This document shows, one piece after another, positions 1-10,651 of a stretch of 64,000 nt of DNA. The position numbers and the translations under genes were made by a program. Below the pieces are notes generated by a model. The model did no database searches, was not told the DNA's origin, and was given only the letters and a program-made list of their open reading frames with translations. How positions within the stretch are numbered: position 1 is the stretch's first letter; each line of letters opens with the position of its first letter. Source of the DNA: Exophiala sp. HKRS030 (lineage: Eukaryota; Ascomycota; Eurotiomycetes; Chaetothyriales; Herpotrichiellaceae); NCBI GenBank assembly GCA_023897205.1, contig JAHWDD010000009.1, positions 1,860,001-1,924,000 on the forward strand. Reading direction: 5' to 3'.

Positions 1-2
1 CT

Positions 3-425
3 CTGGCTTCCAAGATGAATGTCCCTGGAGCTTCCAATGTTCAGAAATATGGCAAACTCTTTGGTTCATTTGGCGGAGGTGGTGGTAAGAGAGAGATCGG
101 TCCCGACGGTGGTGGCGCTGATGACGATGACACCGGTGCCGACCAATACCGAGCATTTAGGAGCGAGGCCGGCGGTGCCTCGGATCTGTACGAAGCAGCT
201 GCCAACGCCACACATTATGGAGGAGGCAACGTGCGTACTCCTAGTCCCATGCCTCAAGTTCCTGCTGGTTACGAGCAATACAGTGGTCAAGGACAAGGAG
301 AAGGAGCTGGATTTGGTTATGGTCAAGAGCAGCAGCAAGGTTATCAACAATATCAGACCAATTATCAACAACCACATGAGTACGGTGGTGGTGGTGAGAG
401 TCAAGGATATTATTATGGCCGTTGA
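3..425 (+). CDS. 3' end of a gene cut by the window edge; Gly/Gln/Tyr-rich tail
   Basis: The frame is open from the left edge to a TGA at 423-425. An ATG lies at 15, but the frame is also open before it (reads L-A-S-K), so this is more likely the last exon of a longer gene than a 136-aa protein. What is visible is a low-complexity C-terminus: a Gly-rich patch, an acidic DDDD stretch, and then a Gln/Tyr/Gly-rich tail with repeated YQQ, GYG and QQQ motifs ending in GYYYGR. Such tails are common on the cytosolic ends of fungal membrane proteins and on RNA-binding or assembly-prone proteins; nothing here chooses between them. The family is not recognised. Confidence 0.5.
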   Translation: MASKMNVPGASNVQKYGKLFGSFGGGGGKREIGPDGGGADDDDTGADQYRAFRSEAGGASDLYEAAANATHYGGGNVRTPSPMPQVPAGYEQYSGQGQGEGAGFGYGQEQQQGYQQYQTNYQQPHEYGGGGESQGYYYGR

Positions 426-739
426 GTGGGAGGGATGGGAGAAATGGGAAGGGTGCTTGAAATACACCTACCCGGCAAAGAGACAACCAAAGATGATGAT
501 GAGGTGGTTAGATCAGATTGATGATGAATGTTACAGAATATGCAATGATGAGAGGTAGAAGATTGTTTCTTTTTGATACCTAGGTGGGTTTCGTACTTGT
601 CCGGTCCAACCCCTAGGGAAGTTTTACTTGTCGAGACAACCGTTTCACCAATCAATTGCCTTTTTCCCTCTCTTGACTACAGTCGACTTTCCGTCCGACC
701 TCACTCGGTAGGTCGTTGTAGTAACTCATGTGCTCTTGT

Positions 740-1495
740 TCAGACTTCAGAGGAGCACTCGTCGTCGGTCTGTATCATCTCATGACGCGCGTACCGTTCA
801 AGAGCGTCAATGTAAGGGAGCACCGAGATGTCGAGCCATGTGAATAGAAACTCGGCGTGACGTGAGATGGCCGTGTGGGTGTCTGGGGTAGGTGGGAGGC
901 CAGTGAGGTGTCGGTGCGTGGCTTTCCATGAAGAAAGATCCGTAATATTGAGGGAGAGAAAGGTTGGCGGTGGTATTGTTGTGGTTTCGTCTTCGTCACT
1001 ACCATTTTGGTTGTGGTGGTGATCGCCGCCGTGGTCGTAGTGGTGGTGATGCTGACGAGGGAGAAGATGATTGATTTCATGGATCCCACCCTCACTCTCA
1101 CTTTCCATCTTCCCTCCAATCTCATCCTCACTTTCCATCTTCCTTTCAATTTCGGCATCCTCTTCAGTTTCCTCGGTCCTCGCAAATGTCAAGACCGAAT
1201 CTAGATTCGTGTCTAGATCGACCTCCGTCCTTTCCACGTCGTATTCCCAAATGATCCGGTCGTCGTCGTCGATCATCGTGGATCCATCTGGTTCGAAACC
1301 GTCGTTGACGGCTGCGAGTTCATCTTCTAGGGTTTGACGACGTCGTAGAGAAGGAGGTGGTGAAGGAGCAGGTAATAAAGTGGTGGTTTTCGATTGTCGT
1401 TGATCAATTTCATCATCGACCTCGGTCGTGATCACTTCATCGCCCACCCCGACTTTGGTGTCAACCTCATCAAAGAGACATGTCGTGATGGACAT
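740..1495 (-). CDS. Acidic hypothetical protein, 251 aa (alternative start at 1708)
   Basis: An uninterrupted minus-strand frame. From the ATG at 1495 it encodes 251 residues with an acidic middle (runs of D/E), a His-rich segment (QHHHHYDHGGDHHH) and a more conserved-looking C-terminal part with Trp, Leu and Pro residues that could be a small helical domain. No known family is recognised. The same frame stays open up to another ATG at 1708. That longer form (322 aa) would add a hydrophobic N-terminus containing about six Ile and ten Leu encoded by a triplet microsatellite. I prefer 1495 because the extension is dominated by simple repeat typical of a pyrimidine-rich leader, but the longer form cannot be excluded. 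Confidence 0.5.
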   Translation of the reverse strand: MSITTCLFDEVDTKVGVGDEVITTEVDDEIDQRQSKTTTLLPAPSPPPSLRRRQTLEDELAAVNDGFEPDGSTMIDDDDRIIWEYDVERTEVDLDTNLDSVLTFARTEETEEDAEIERKMESEDEIGGKMESESEGGIHEINHLLPRQHHHHYDHGGDHHHNQNGSDEDETTTIPPPTFLSLNITDLSSWKATHRHLTGLPPTPDTHTAISRHAEFLFTWLDISVLPYIDALERYARHEMIQTDDECSSEV

Positions 1496-1602
1496 TGATT
1501 TGTTGTTGTAGTGGAGATGACATGCTCTCTTCTGCTCGCGTATGGCTGGGGACAAGAAGGGGAATAGGAGCGAAAAAAATAAAGGGAAAGTGAGAGATGG
1601 AC

Positions 1603-1652
1603 GGAGGAGGAGGAGGAGGAGGAGGAGGAGGAGGATGATGATGATGATGATT
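1603..1652. repeat. (GGA)n/(ATG)n triplet microsatellite
   Basis: About ten GGA units followed by about five ATG/GAT units on the plus strand. On the minus strand it lies in the leader of the acidic hypothetical gene. If translated from the upstream in-frame ATG (1708) it encodes Ile6-Leu10. Because the unit is three bases, length changes would not shift frame. Confidence 0.9.
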
Positions 1653-1922
1653 GGAAACTGAAAATGGAAACGAGAGACATAAAAAGTGGTCGACGACACA
1701 ACTCGCATCTCATCTGAAAAACACAGACCGCTAAGGGCTTGGTGAAGGTGGTGAAGACGGAGCTTCCAGCAGATAGATTGTACAAGACCACCGATCTGAT
1801 CAGAGAATCCACAGCTCGGAAAGGTAAGAATGCAAGGCGTACTCTAAATAGAAAACAGCTCGAAGATGATCATCAGCATCAAAAATCCATGATTATACAT
1901 ATGACAAAGTCAATACTTGGCC

Positions 1923-4552
1923 TCATCTAGAATACATCTCAACACCATCCCTGTCGTGATCGACAATATCTAAATCGTTATCTTCTGTCCCATCCAAAAT
2001 GGCCTGTTCATTACGATAGTCATTCACAAAGTCATGCCGCCTGTCGTCATCGCGTCCGGAGACTCTGGTCCACCCAGTTGCGGTCCGAGGACCCAGTCTC
2101 AACTTGCCCCGGGACAGGTTATTGATCGTGTCAGCCACGTAGTCACGAACCGTCGCCAGTACATCGGCGAAACGTTCATTGTGTCCGTTTTGTTGCTGGT
2201 CGTCTCTCATGGCAGATGCGTGTTCCTGCGCTTCGACCTTGAACTGGTACTTCAAGCAGTCTTTAATTGTGACAAGGCCTTCGAGCCGGCCGTGGTGATC
2301 GACGAGAATGACACGCGGTCCCATCTTCTTGAACAGCTCCATGACCGTCTCGAGGGGAAGGCGGGGATGGACCGTGATGGGCGTGTGGTCGACGAACGCG
2401 CTAAAGTCGGCGGTGTGTAGTGACATGGAATCGAAGGTGATGGATGGACTGAGAGGTGCTGGAGTTTCCGCAGTATCTTCTCGGTCCACGGCGAATGTAC
2501 ACTTGGCGTCTGGCGCGAGCATGCCTTGTTTTCTGGCCCGGTCAATGGCGAATTGAAGTTCAGTCCTGCCGATGTAGCCGATCAGGATCCTCGCATCCTC
2601 GTCCTCCACGATCGGAAACCCAGAGTATGTCGTGTCATTCAGTAGTTTCTGCACGGCTTTCACTTCCATGCCTGTGGTGTACAGCACGCTCATGGTTCCG
2701 GTCATGACCTGTGATACAGGCACGCCAAAGGTATGTTCTTCTTTGTTGTCGAGGAAGGGAAAACCGTTGAACCAGATCATCTGATCAGCTATACCGGCCT
2801 TGCTGAAGCGATCCCCGACGGCTTTGGTGACTCCCACCACAATCATCGTGGGAAGAATGTAGGTCAATGCACCAGTGAGCTCAAACATGATGACGGTGAC
2901 TGAGATTGTCAGGTGCATAATACCACTGAGAGCCGCTCCGGCGCCCAGGAAAGCATATGTACCAGGCGTGATGCACGGTACATCTGGCTGACACGCAGAG
3001 AAAAATTGCGAATCTGGGAAGGACTCGTACAGCCACTGGACGATGATTCCTAGCATTCTCCCAAAAGAAGCTCCAATTGCCATCGACGGTACGAATGCGC
3101 CCGCGGGAACTTTGCAGCCATATGAGATGACGAACAGAAGGGTTCTCATAATCGTTGCGACTGCCAGTGACGCGACAAGCGACCATCTGTTTTTCTTTTC
3201 GCAAAGGCCATGATAGTCATAGTCTCCTTCGCATTCTCGGAACAACATCTCCATCATTTCCGTCATTTCAATCCGTAGAAACATGTTCGGGTAGCAGAGG
3301 AGAGCAGTCGCTCCAGCAAGTATGACGGCTTCAGGGATACCGTGTTTCACTAGGTATTTCTTTCGGAATGCCTGAACTTTGAGGTTGAATTTGATCGCAA
3401 AAGCACCGTATAGTCCGCCAAATATTCCGAGAATGATATAAAAAATGATTTCGAAAAAATGCCAATCTCTATCGTATTTGACTGAAAACATGACAAGCTG
3501 GCCAGTTCTGAAGGGGTTCATGGCGCTCAACACCGCCGTTGCAACAAGTGCACAGAAGTAACTCCTACAGAAAGATTAGAGCCAGTGCTTGCCGGAGGAA
3601 ACAACAGACAAACTTACCTCCAGAGTGTCTTGAGCGGAAAATGTGATGCCATTTCCTCTAAAGAGAACAGGACTCCTCCAATGGGACTTCCAAAGGCGAC
3701 CGCCACTCCCGCTCCCGCTGTTGCGGTAAGAATTTCTCTGGTCTTGGATGCGCTTCGTCTGTATTTGTCGAAGAATCTTGATATCACATTGCCAACGCAA
3801 ACAGCGTAGTGAACACTTGGCCCTTCTTTGCCGACTGATAAACCAGATGCGATGGCAAGTGGTAAGCATATCGACTTGATTAAAAACGTCCAGAAACCCA
3901 AAAATCCCTTCATGATGAATCCAGCGATAATGCATTTGATTTCTGAAATTCCCGAGCCGGCTGCATATGGGGCATAGTTCTTGACCAGATAGGCCGACAC
4001 AAAGCAGAGTAGAACGGCGAAGATGGCGTATATAAAGTAGTTGGCGATACCGAATGAGCTCCATCGCTTCCACTCATCGCAGCCTTCTTCAGAGCCAAAA
4101 CAACAGAAGCCTTCATTGAGGTACCAGGCAGTTGTACAGTAACCCATCTTGATGTCCGAGAGCCACTCCGTCACAATGCTCAGAGCGGCAGCATTGAAGC
4201 CGATAATGATGCCAACGAGTGTTATGACAATCCATGATTGCGCCGCATCGTACGAATCCCATACTCTTCGACGCCAGCCCAATACTCCGTCTCTTTCGAA
4301 GAACTTGGATTCTTTCCGTCTGGCCCTTCTCCGCAGTTGTTCTTGGGCCGCATCTTGAACCCAATCTATCGTAGTGAAGTCTTCATATCTTTTAATCTCT
4401 GCGATCTCTTCCGTGATAGCCTGGTCCGCGGGCGTGATCTGGGGAATAGGCACTCCATGTTCGAGGCTCGAAGCCGTGGATCGGCGCCTGGAGAGACGAC
4501 GCGCTGAATAGGACGGCCGCGCTGTGGTGGCGTGTGCAGCGGAGGTGGTCAT
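1923..4552 (-). CDS. CLC-type voltage-gated chloride channel/antiporter with two CBS domains
   Basis: An 858-aa CLC family protein, closest in layout to yeast Gef1 and animal CLC-3/4/5, which are endosomal/Golgi chloride-proton exchangers. Two exons: 4552-3618 and 3564-1923, separated by a 53-bp intron (donor GTAAGT, acceptor CTGTAG) that splits an Arg codon in the run LWRSYFC. CLC signatures are present: GSGISE at about residues 199-204 and GKEGP at 241-245, whose Glu243 is the expected gating glutamate. About a dozen membrane segments follow, then two CBS domains (around VSQVMTGTMSVLY and around TPITVHPRLPLETVMELF) and a hydrophilic tail. The ATG at 4552 gives a normal cytosolic N-terminus. 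It is divergent from the Dpb3-like gene across 408 bp. Family assignment is secure; the organelle is inferred from relatives. Confidence 0.95.
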
Positions 4553-4960
4553 AACATTGGATCATCTATCATGACTGTCATAGAAGATATACAGTATGTG
4601 ATACTCCTTGAGAAGGTCGTCAAGGAGGATTGTACTCCGTAGGCTGCGCAGCTTCGAACTGGCCTCCCAACGATCGCTTTTTCCATTTTGGGACTAAATA
4701 CTCCGTCCGCCGAGAACATTGACATATGTACGAGTGTCTCAACGCGACCATCTTCCCGCGTATTTGTTCTTGTTCAACCTCACGTTTGAATTGAAACAGC
4801 AGTTGAAAACATCCGAGGATCATAATTGACGCGTCAAGATCTCTTTCACCTGTGCACTAGACCTGAGAGACTTCTTACGTGCGTGGCTGCCCTTGAAGAA
4901 TTTGGTCTGCAAAGAATACGCCCTATCCGATCGAGACCCCGACGGTCCTCTTGTTAAACT
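4553..4960. other. Divergent intergenic region
   Basis: 408 bp between the CLC gene (left) and the Dpb3-like gene (right), so it should hold both promoters. It contains one exact TACTCCGTA 9-mer (4633-4641) and a near copy at 4699. No ORF of note. Confidence 0.6.
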
Positions 4961-5676
4961 ATGCCTTATAACAATGCGCCCATCGATCCTCCAGAAGAGA
5001 TCACAGGCACATCTGTGCTGCCTCGTTAGTTCCTCTCTGATATGCGGTTTTCTTCTTAGTAACTGACACCGATCTAGTTGCGAGAGTGAAGAAGATTATT
5101 GCAATGGACGATGATATCGCTCAATGCTCGACTACGGCAGCCTTTGCGATCTCAGTTGCGACGGTCTGTCCATTAACTAAGATTCATCTAACAGTATTGA
5201 CAATTCTGTAGGAGAATTTTATACGATATCTCGCAGAGCAGTCACACACCGTGGTCAAATCAGAACGAAAACCGCGGAAAAATTTAGCATACAAAGATAT
5301 TGGTAGGTTGTTGTCCAGACCGATTGCTGTCAGTTCTGACAATCTCCAAGCGACCGCAATATCGAGAATCGACAATCTTGAGTTTTTATCAGACACAGTG
5401 CCAAAGACCAAAACGTATCGCCAATTTCGAGAAGAAAAGGCACAAGAGGCGGCAGCAAAAGCCGCTTCTGCTGCAGGAGCTACGGCGAATACCGCGAACG
5501 GAGACAGTAGTACACTGTCCATAGATACCATGATGAAGAATCAAAATTTAAATGGCACGAACGGTGTCAACGGTTCTTCAAATGATATTACGGGCAGTCC
5601 AATTGCTCACAGATCAGCACATTCGAGAAATCACAGTCACCACGATCCAATTCGAGACATTGAGATGACTGAATGA
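4961..5676 (+). CDS. dpb3: Histone-fold protein, DNA polymerase epsilon subunit Dpb3/CHRAC-like
   Basis: Three exons give 204 aa: 4961-5024, 5078-5163 and 5212-5676, with introns of 53 and 48 bp. The joined N-terminus reads LARVKKIIAMDDDIAQCS, then helices ending in ENFIRYLAEQ, then SERKPRKNLAYKDIGR. That is the CBF/NF-YB-type histone fold seen in yeast Dpb3, animal POLE4 and CHRAC1. Family members pair with a second histone-fold protein (Dpb4) in the Pol epsilon holoenzyme or in ISWI remodelling complexes, inside the nucleus. The Ala-rich, then Asn/Ser/His-rich tail after about residue 120 is low complexity. A second AG at 5058-5059 would also keep frame but would leave a 35-bp intron, which is too short. 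Dpb3 rather than another CBF-like factor is inferred from size and domain. Confidence 0.85.
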
Positions 5677-6250
5677 AAGGTATTTGGCTGGATACGAGTT
5701 CTTTTCCGGGTTGGTCTACAGGAACTGGTGTTGCGCTGTGGACGAGCATGAAGTATGACTACATTGTACAATCACGATAAAATCAGAGGCAGCATGAATA
5801 CGGAGTCTTATTGGGGCCATAGTGTCTCCTGAAATAGGTAGTTCACTGGGTGTCGATGCTCTGGCCAGACTATGTGAATGAAAAAAACTATGCCGATAGA
5901 TTGGGATTTGCTGTTATTATTGGCAAGTTGACGCCTTACGCAGCTGTGCCATCACCACGACTGTCTGTCTGATCAAGTTCTGGAAATACCGTAGCGCCTC
6001 TGATTTGCTGAATAGAAGTTGTAAGTGAAGACAGCAGATTCTCTGAACTGCTGAGTCAGCCACGAAGGGAACAGGTGCTTCGATGGCTCTCGACCAATCA
6101 CAACTGACGGATAAAATCATTCGACGCTAAGCCCAATGTGGAGGTGCTTCTTCTGCGACTTCGATCACAGCATTAATTGAACAAACCCGTTCACAATCTC
6201 GAGCTTCGACCTCGTCAACCACAACCACTCTCTACTCACCATCCACCATA
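5677..6250. other. Intergenic, tandem genes
   Basis: 574 bp between the Dpb3-like gene and the Rieske gene, both on the plus strand. One TACGGAGT 8-mer near 5799. No coding or RNA signal seen. Confidence 0.5.
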
Positions 6251-7160
6251 ATGCGTCCAGTCCCAGCTTCTGCAGGCCCTGCCTTGCGCAGCTGGACCCG
6301 ACACTCCCTCCCGACCTCGACATCCTCATCCTCCCGTCTGGCCGCAGCCTCCGCCACCACAATAGCTTCCTCCCCGAGTTCCCAGCGACGGAGCGAATCC
6401 AATGCCACTGCTTCCTCGAGCTTCCAGAGTCCCTTCAGAGCGGCCGAGAAGAAGGACACCACCAAGATCCCAAGCTTCGGGGCCTACAAGTCCGGAAAAT
6501 CCGAGGTCACCAACCGAGTCTTTGGCTACTTCATGGCCGGATCAATGGGAATGCTCGCCGCAGCTGGCGCGAAGAACACCGTGCAGGGTACGTACGCATG
6601 GGCGCCGGAAAGGGTGGTTTAGAAAACGAACAACAAGCTAACGAAGTCTCTGTTTTTGGGGGTTGAACAGATTTCCTAGTCAACATGTCTGCGTCCGCTG
6701 ATGTCCTGGCCATGGCCAAGGTCGAAGTTGACCTCGCCGCCATCCCAGAGGGCAAGAACGTGATTATCAAATGGCGAGGCAAGCCAGTCTTTATCCGTCA
6801 TCGAACGGAAAGCGAAATCAAGGAGGCCGAATCCGTCAAGTACGCTCTTTTACACCTTTGGGTCAAACTTGCGCCATGAATTGTGTGCTAATTTCTGCTC
6901 GTTGTAGCATCTCCATCCTCCGTGATCCTCAGAAAGACGAAGACCGTGTCAAGAAGCCCGAATGGTTGGTCATGTTGGGTGTCTGCACTCACTTGGGTTG
7001 TGTGCCCATTGGTGAAGCCGGTGATTTTGGTGGTTGGTTCTGCCCGTGCCACGGTTCGCACTACGACATCTCTGGACGTGTGAGAAAAGGACCGGCACCT
7101 CTGAACTTGGAAATCCCGGCGTACGATTTCCCAGAGGAAGACAAACTTGTCATTGGTTAA
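6251..7160 (+). CDS. rip1: Ubiquinol-cytochrome c reductase Rieske iron-sulfur subunit
   Basis: Complex III subunit that carries electrons from ubiquinol to cytochrome c1 at the mitochondrial inner membrane. Three exons (6251-6587, 6671-6839, 6908-7160; introns 83 and 68 bp) give 252 aa. The N-terminus is Ser/Ala/Arg-rich without acids, as expected of a matrix targeting sequence. A membrane helix follows ([19 protein letters not shown]), then the Rieske domain. The cluster ligands are Cys195-His197 in CTHLGC and Cys214-His217 in CPCHGS, with Cys200 and Cys216 as the disulfide pair. The second splice junction makes an Asn codon in [12 protein letters not shown], matching the usual family sequence at this point. 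All key residues are present and length is normal. Confidence 0.97.
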
Positions 7161-7720
7161 ACTCGAAAAACATTGGAAGCAATTGAACATCTTTTTGCGT
7201 TGGCTCTGGTGAGAGATTTGCTTTCTTTTTTCCCCCGAGGGTCGATGCGTTGTCCGTCTAAGTACAGACGCTCCGCAGGATCACGGAAAAATGAAAGCTA
7301 GCTTCTGTACATATTAGAGAAAGGAGGAGTATACTGGCGAGCCGACACTTGTGGTAGGTGGTGATAAGTCGTGTTTAGAGAGACCAGAAAAGAGAACCCA
7401 ATCAAAATATCAATTGAAAACAAGTCGACATTACACGTGTAACGAGTGTGACATAAGCCATTGATTTGCAAATGAACGCCTCAGTCTTCGAGTGAGTTAC
7501 TGGTGAGCATGAGCAGTTTTGGCTTGGTTCTTCTACTCATCTAGTCGTAGTCTTTTATACGGAGTACTACAGCACCATCACGCAAAACATGGCAGACTGC
7601 AACAATTCTTTCTGTACCATCTTTATTCTACAAGTATATACAGTGAAGAAAAGGGAGAGGCATGGTAGGAGACTGTCCCCCCTTCTCTCCGTGGAAAGAT
7701 TTTTTCTGCTTTTCCACTTC
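7161..7720. other. Convergent intergenic region
   Basis: 560 bp between the 3' ends of the Rieske gene and the She9-like gene. It holds an exact TACGGAGTA at 7558-7566, embedded in a short near-palindrome (TACGGAGTACTAC). Nothing else stands out. Confidence 0.5.
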
Positions 7721-9244
7721 TTATCTCGGTCTCAAAAGCACAAACAACAGGCCCATGAGAGCCATACCACCCGCCACGCCCTCCATGGCGACAGTTGTCA
7801 ACTCGCGCTGGCTGAGCGTGACTTTCTGCTCGTCGTTCCACCGCGTGCGCACGGCGTCTTCGTACCAGGCCAGCGGCGACTCGGGAGAAACCCAGCGCGA
7901 TCCCGCCGGGATTTCCTGTGCGCGGGACGGTTCGAGGACCGGCTCTGCGGGGATGATCGTCTCCGGTGTTCCCTGGGCGACTTCCTCTTCCGCCAGTTCT
8001 TGAGCAGCTACCTGTTCGGCGGCTTCCTCTATCACGGCTTGTGAGGCGACAGCAGGCTCAGGTTGCTCTGCGGTAGTGCCAGACACTGCATCGACAATCT
8101 GCTCGGCAATATTGTCGGCGACAGCTTCGACTTTGTCCTCCGTCGACATTGCTGCGACCGCGCCAACACCATTCGGTTCCACGGCGGGGGTTGTGGCTGT
8201 GGTGGCCTGGAGAGTAGGCTTGTCTCCATCTCTCTCTTTCAGCGCGAGCTCGACCTTCTCCTCAAACCCTTTGACCAGCCTTTTCCGTCTCCAGGGCTCA
8301 ACAGCTATCTGGAACACGACGAACAGCAGCACGTTCAGACCCATCAGACCCCACGTCCCCCACGTGGACATCTGCCTGATCTTGTCGCTCCATATCTGCT
8401 CCTCATGGTACCGTGCCAGGATGGCCCTGGCAAGTTTCGTCGAAGCTTCTTCGTACCGTGCCTCGGCCTCGTGGACCTCATTCTGCGCCGCGGCTTCAGT
8501 CTGCTCGTTGGCATGGTCGGACCTGTAGAGGCTCGTAAATCGTTCAAGATCCGCGGCTGACCACGTGTGTTTTCGATGCAGTAGGTCATTGACTTCTCGT
8601 TGTGTCTGGCTTCGAGTGGCTATTGCTTCACTGTACTTGCCACGAGCTTCTTTCACTGCCCGACGGGACTCTTGTACCACCAACTCTTGGTGTTCGATCT
8701 CGTGCTTCAATTCTTCTATACCTGAATATCCCGTCAGATCGTTCAGCCTTCTGGAGGCGACGAACACGTGTGTTTGGAAATTGTCCATAAAATCGGTAAA
8801 TCGTCTCCTGATGTGGGAGTAGCGGGAGGAAAAGTCAGAGGGTAGGCTCTTGTCTGTCGAGGGTGGTGGATCCGTGGGTTTTTTGGTTGTCTGCTCCTCT
8901 GATGTCTTGGTGTAGACAATCGAGGACGACTCGGGTATCGTATGGACGATGGTCTCATCTTGAAAGTCCTTGAGCTTCTTTTCACCCTCGGCGACATGAT
9001 CAGCCCGGGCATCGAGACTGTCCTCGATACGTGACTTTGCGTCTTCCACTTTCCGGTCGATTTCTGGTTTCGTGTCGCTATAAAATCGAGCTTGAACAGC
9101 TATACCCGACCTTCGACAGTTCCATCGTTGCGGGGAGTGTCGAACAACTGAGGAAAACCGCCGCGGGAGTGGTCTGTGAGCGGGCTTCGCAGCTCGAAAG
9201 GCGGACCATAGAGTCTGTGACAACCGCAGGGGAGCTTGCTGCAT
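7721..9244 (-). CDS. she9: She9/Mdm33-like mitochondrial inner-membrane protein
   Basis: A 507-aa protein from the first ATG at 9244. The N-terminus (MQQAPLRLSQTLWSAFRAAK...) is basic and amphipathic, typical of mitochondrial import. A long Glu/Arg/Ala-rich coiled-coil region covers roughly residues 180-310. It is followed by a membrane helix (WGLMGLNVLLFVVFQIAVEPW) and, near the C-terminus, a second one (GGMALMGLLFVLL). The motif order and the stretch DLTGYSGIEELKHEI match the She9/Mdm33 family. In yeast, Mdm33 is needed for normal inner-membrane shape and mitochondrial fission. The Ala/Glu-rich linker between the two helices is low complexity. The gene is divergent from the HAD phosphatase gene and has no introns. 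Confidence 0.9.
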   Translation of the reverse strand: MQQAPLRLSQTLWSAFRAAKPAHRPLPRRFSSVVRHSPQRWNCRRSGIAVQARFYSDTKPEIDRKVEDAKSRIEDSLDARADHVAEGEKKLKDFQDETIVHTIPESSSIVYTKTSEEQTTKKPTDPPPSTDKSLPSDFSSRYSHIRRRFTDFMDNFQTHVFVASRRLNDLTGYSGIEELKHEIEHQELVVQESRRAVKEARGKYSEAIATRSQTQREVNDLLHRKHTWSAADLERFTSLYRSDHANEQTEAAAQNEVHEAEARYEEASTKLARAILARYHEEQIWSDKIRQMSTWGTWGLMGLNVLLFVVFQIAVEPWRRKRLVKGFEEKVELALKERDGDKPTLQATTATTPAVEPNGVGAVAAMSTEDKVEAVADNIAEQIVDAVSGTTAEQPEPAVASQAVIEEAAEQVAAQELAEEEVAQGTPETIIPAEPVLEPSRAQEIPAGSRWVSPESPLAWYEDAVRTRWNDEQKVTLSQRELTTVAMEGVAGGMALMGLLFVLLRPR

Positions 9245-9817
9245 CTCGAGCAGCACAGTGGAATTGAGCCCTTCACCGAGCCCCAATCCACAGAACTATT
9301 TGCTGCTCCTCCTCTGTGACTCGCCGAAAACCGCAGCTATCACTTTTGGTATTGCAAGCAGCAGCGTAAAGCCGCATTGGGGCCGAAAGGGGCAAGTCGG
9401 GCGAACGAAAGGAATACGGGAGGGAAGCCGAAGGGCCGGTCGACGTCATGTCCGGATTCCCCAATCACAGGGCCGGAAGTTTCTCCAGATACGGAGTCCC
9501 AGTGCTTGTAACGGAGTCCAACACAAGTCCCTCGTATCTGACTTGCCCGCTCAGCAGAAAAATATCTGAAAAAGAACTGGGTCTCCCCAAGAATTGTTGG
9601 TTTGTTGTCGGTCTGTATTCGAACCTATCTGTCCTCTCTCTCACTTTTGTTTGTTCCTCTCTAGTTCTCTCTAGCTATAGATTTGGGACCCTTGACACAC
9701 CACACTCGGTCAATCTTTTTCGCCTTCCATAGTCGCAGGAGTTGTCGGTTACAACGCCATTTTTGACAAAATATAAAATATACATACCTGACATATACCC
9801 ACCTTGAATCAGTAGCA
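9245..9817. other. Divergent intergenic region with pyrimidine tract
   Basis: 573 bp between the She9-like gene and the HAD phosphatase gene. A CT-rich stretch around 9630-9680 and a TATAAAA just before the right-hand gene look like promoter elements. It also has a TACGGAGT 8-mer at 9490-9497. Confidence 0.5.
9772..9778 (+). promoter_or_regulatory. TATA-like element before the HAD phosphatase gene
   Basis: TATAAAA lies 40 bp before the ATG at 9818 and just after a CT-rich tract, a common fungal promoter layout. The distance to the start codon implies a very short leader if it works as a TATA box. Confidence 0.35.
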
Positions 9818-10651
9818 ATGCCTTTCCCGGAGACACTCAACGCGAAGCCTCGGGTCATCTTCTTCACCGACTTTGACGGCACCATCACTCTCCAAGACAC
9901 CAACGACTACATCACCGACAATTATGGCATGGGTAAGGCGGAGCGCCGCCAGCTCTTCCACGCCGTCATCGACAACACCGACACGTTCCGCAACACGTTC
10001 CAAAAGATGCTCGACTCGTGGAAGATGCCGTTCCCGGAGATTTTGAAGATCCTGACGGACAACATCACCCTCGACCCTCACTTCAAGGACTTTATGGTGT
10101 GGGCGCGCTCCCACGACGTGCCCGTCATCGTGCTCAGCTCCGGCATGATCCCCATCATCGAGACCCTCCTGCGGCACCTGCTCGGCGAGGAGCTGATGAG
10201 GGACATCGAGGTCGTCGCCAACGAGACCCAACTCCGCGCCCCGGGGAACTCCCTCGACAGGGGCGACGGCTGGACCATCAAGTTCCACGACGACTCGGGC
10301 TTCGGCCACGACAAGTCTCTGACCATCAGGCCCTACGCCGACGCCATCGCCAAGATGCCGCGCCACGAGGACCGCCCGACGCTCCTCTACGCCGGCGACG
10401 GCGTCAGCGACCTCAGCGCCGCCCGCGAGACCGACCTGCTCTTCGCCCGGGCCGGCCAGGACCTCATCACCTACTGCGAGCGCGAGGGCATCCCCTTCAC
10501 CGAGTTCGAGAGCTGGAAGAGCATCCTCGAGGAGACCAAGGACATCTACGACGGCAAGAAGACCGTCAAGAGGATCGCCGAGGAAGGGCTCAAGAAACAC
10601 CGCACCTACTCGATCGAGCACGGCGAGCAAATGAGACCGACGACTCACTAG
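9818..10651 (+). CDS. pyp1: HAD-superfamily phosphatase, Pyp1/YNL010W-like
   Basis: A 277-aa single-exon HAD phosphatase. Motif I is FFTDFDGTIT with nucleophile Asp18 and acid Asp20. Motif II is VLSSGM, and the acidic motif IV is LLYAGDGVSD. The pattern FTDFDGTITLQDTNDYITDNYG is shared with yeast YNL010W (Pyp1) and the phosphoserine-phosphatase-like branch. Yeast Pyp1 is reported to dephosphorylate polyol phosphates, so a cytosolic metabolite-repair phosphatase is the likely role; the substrate here is not shown by sequence. Third codon positions are strongly G/C, creating long mirror ORFs on the other strand. Strong codon bias suggests high expression. Confidence 0.85.
   Translation: MPFPETLNAKPRVIFFTDFDGTITLQDTNDYITDNYGMGKAERRQLFHAVIDNTDTFRNTFQKMLDSWKMPFPEILKILTDNITLDPHFKDFMVWARSHDVPVIVLSSGMIPIIETLLRHLLGEELMRDIEVVANETQLRAPGNSLDRGDGWTIKFHDDSGFGHDKSLTIRPYADAIAKMPRHEDRPTLLYAGDGVSDLSAARETDLLFARAGQDLITYCEREGIPFTEFESWKSILEETKDIYDGKKTVKRIAEEGLKKHRTYSIEHGEQMRPTTH

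Noticed and set aside
2034..2420. 128-codon frame opposite the CLC gene
   Set aside because: Shadow of the CBS region; no motif of its own.
5025..5059. Alternative 35-bp first intron in the Dpb3-like gene
   Set aside because: It keeps frame, but is shorter than any intron here and below usual fungal size; the 53-bp intron is preferred.
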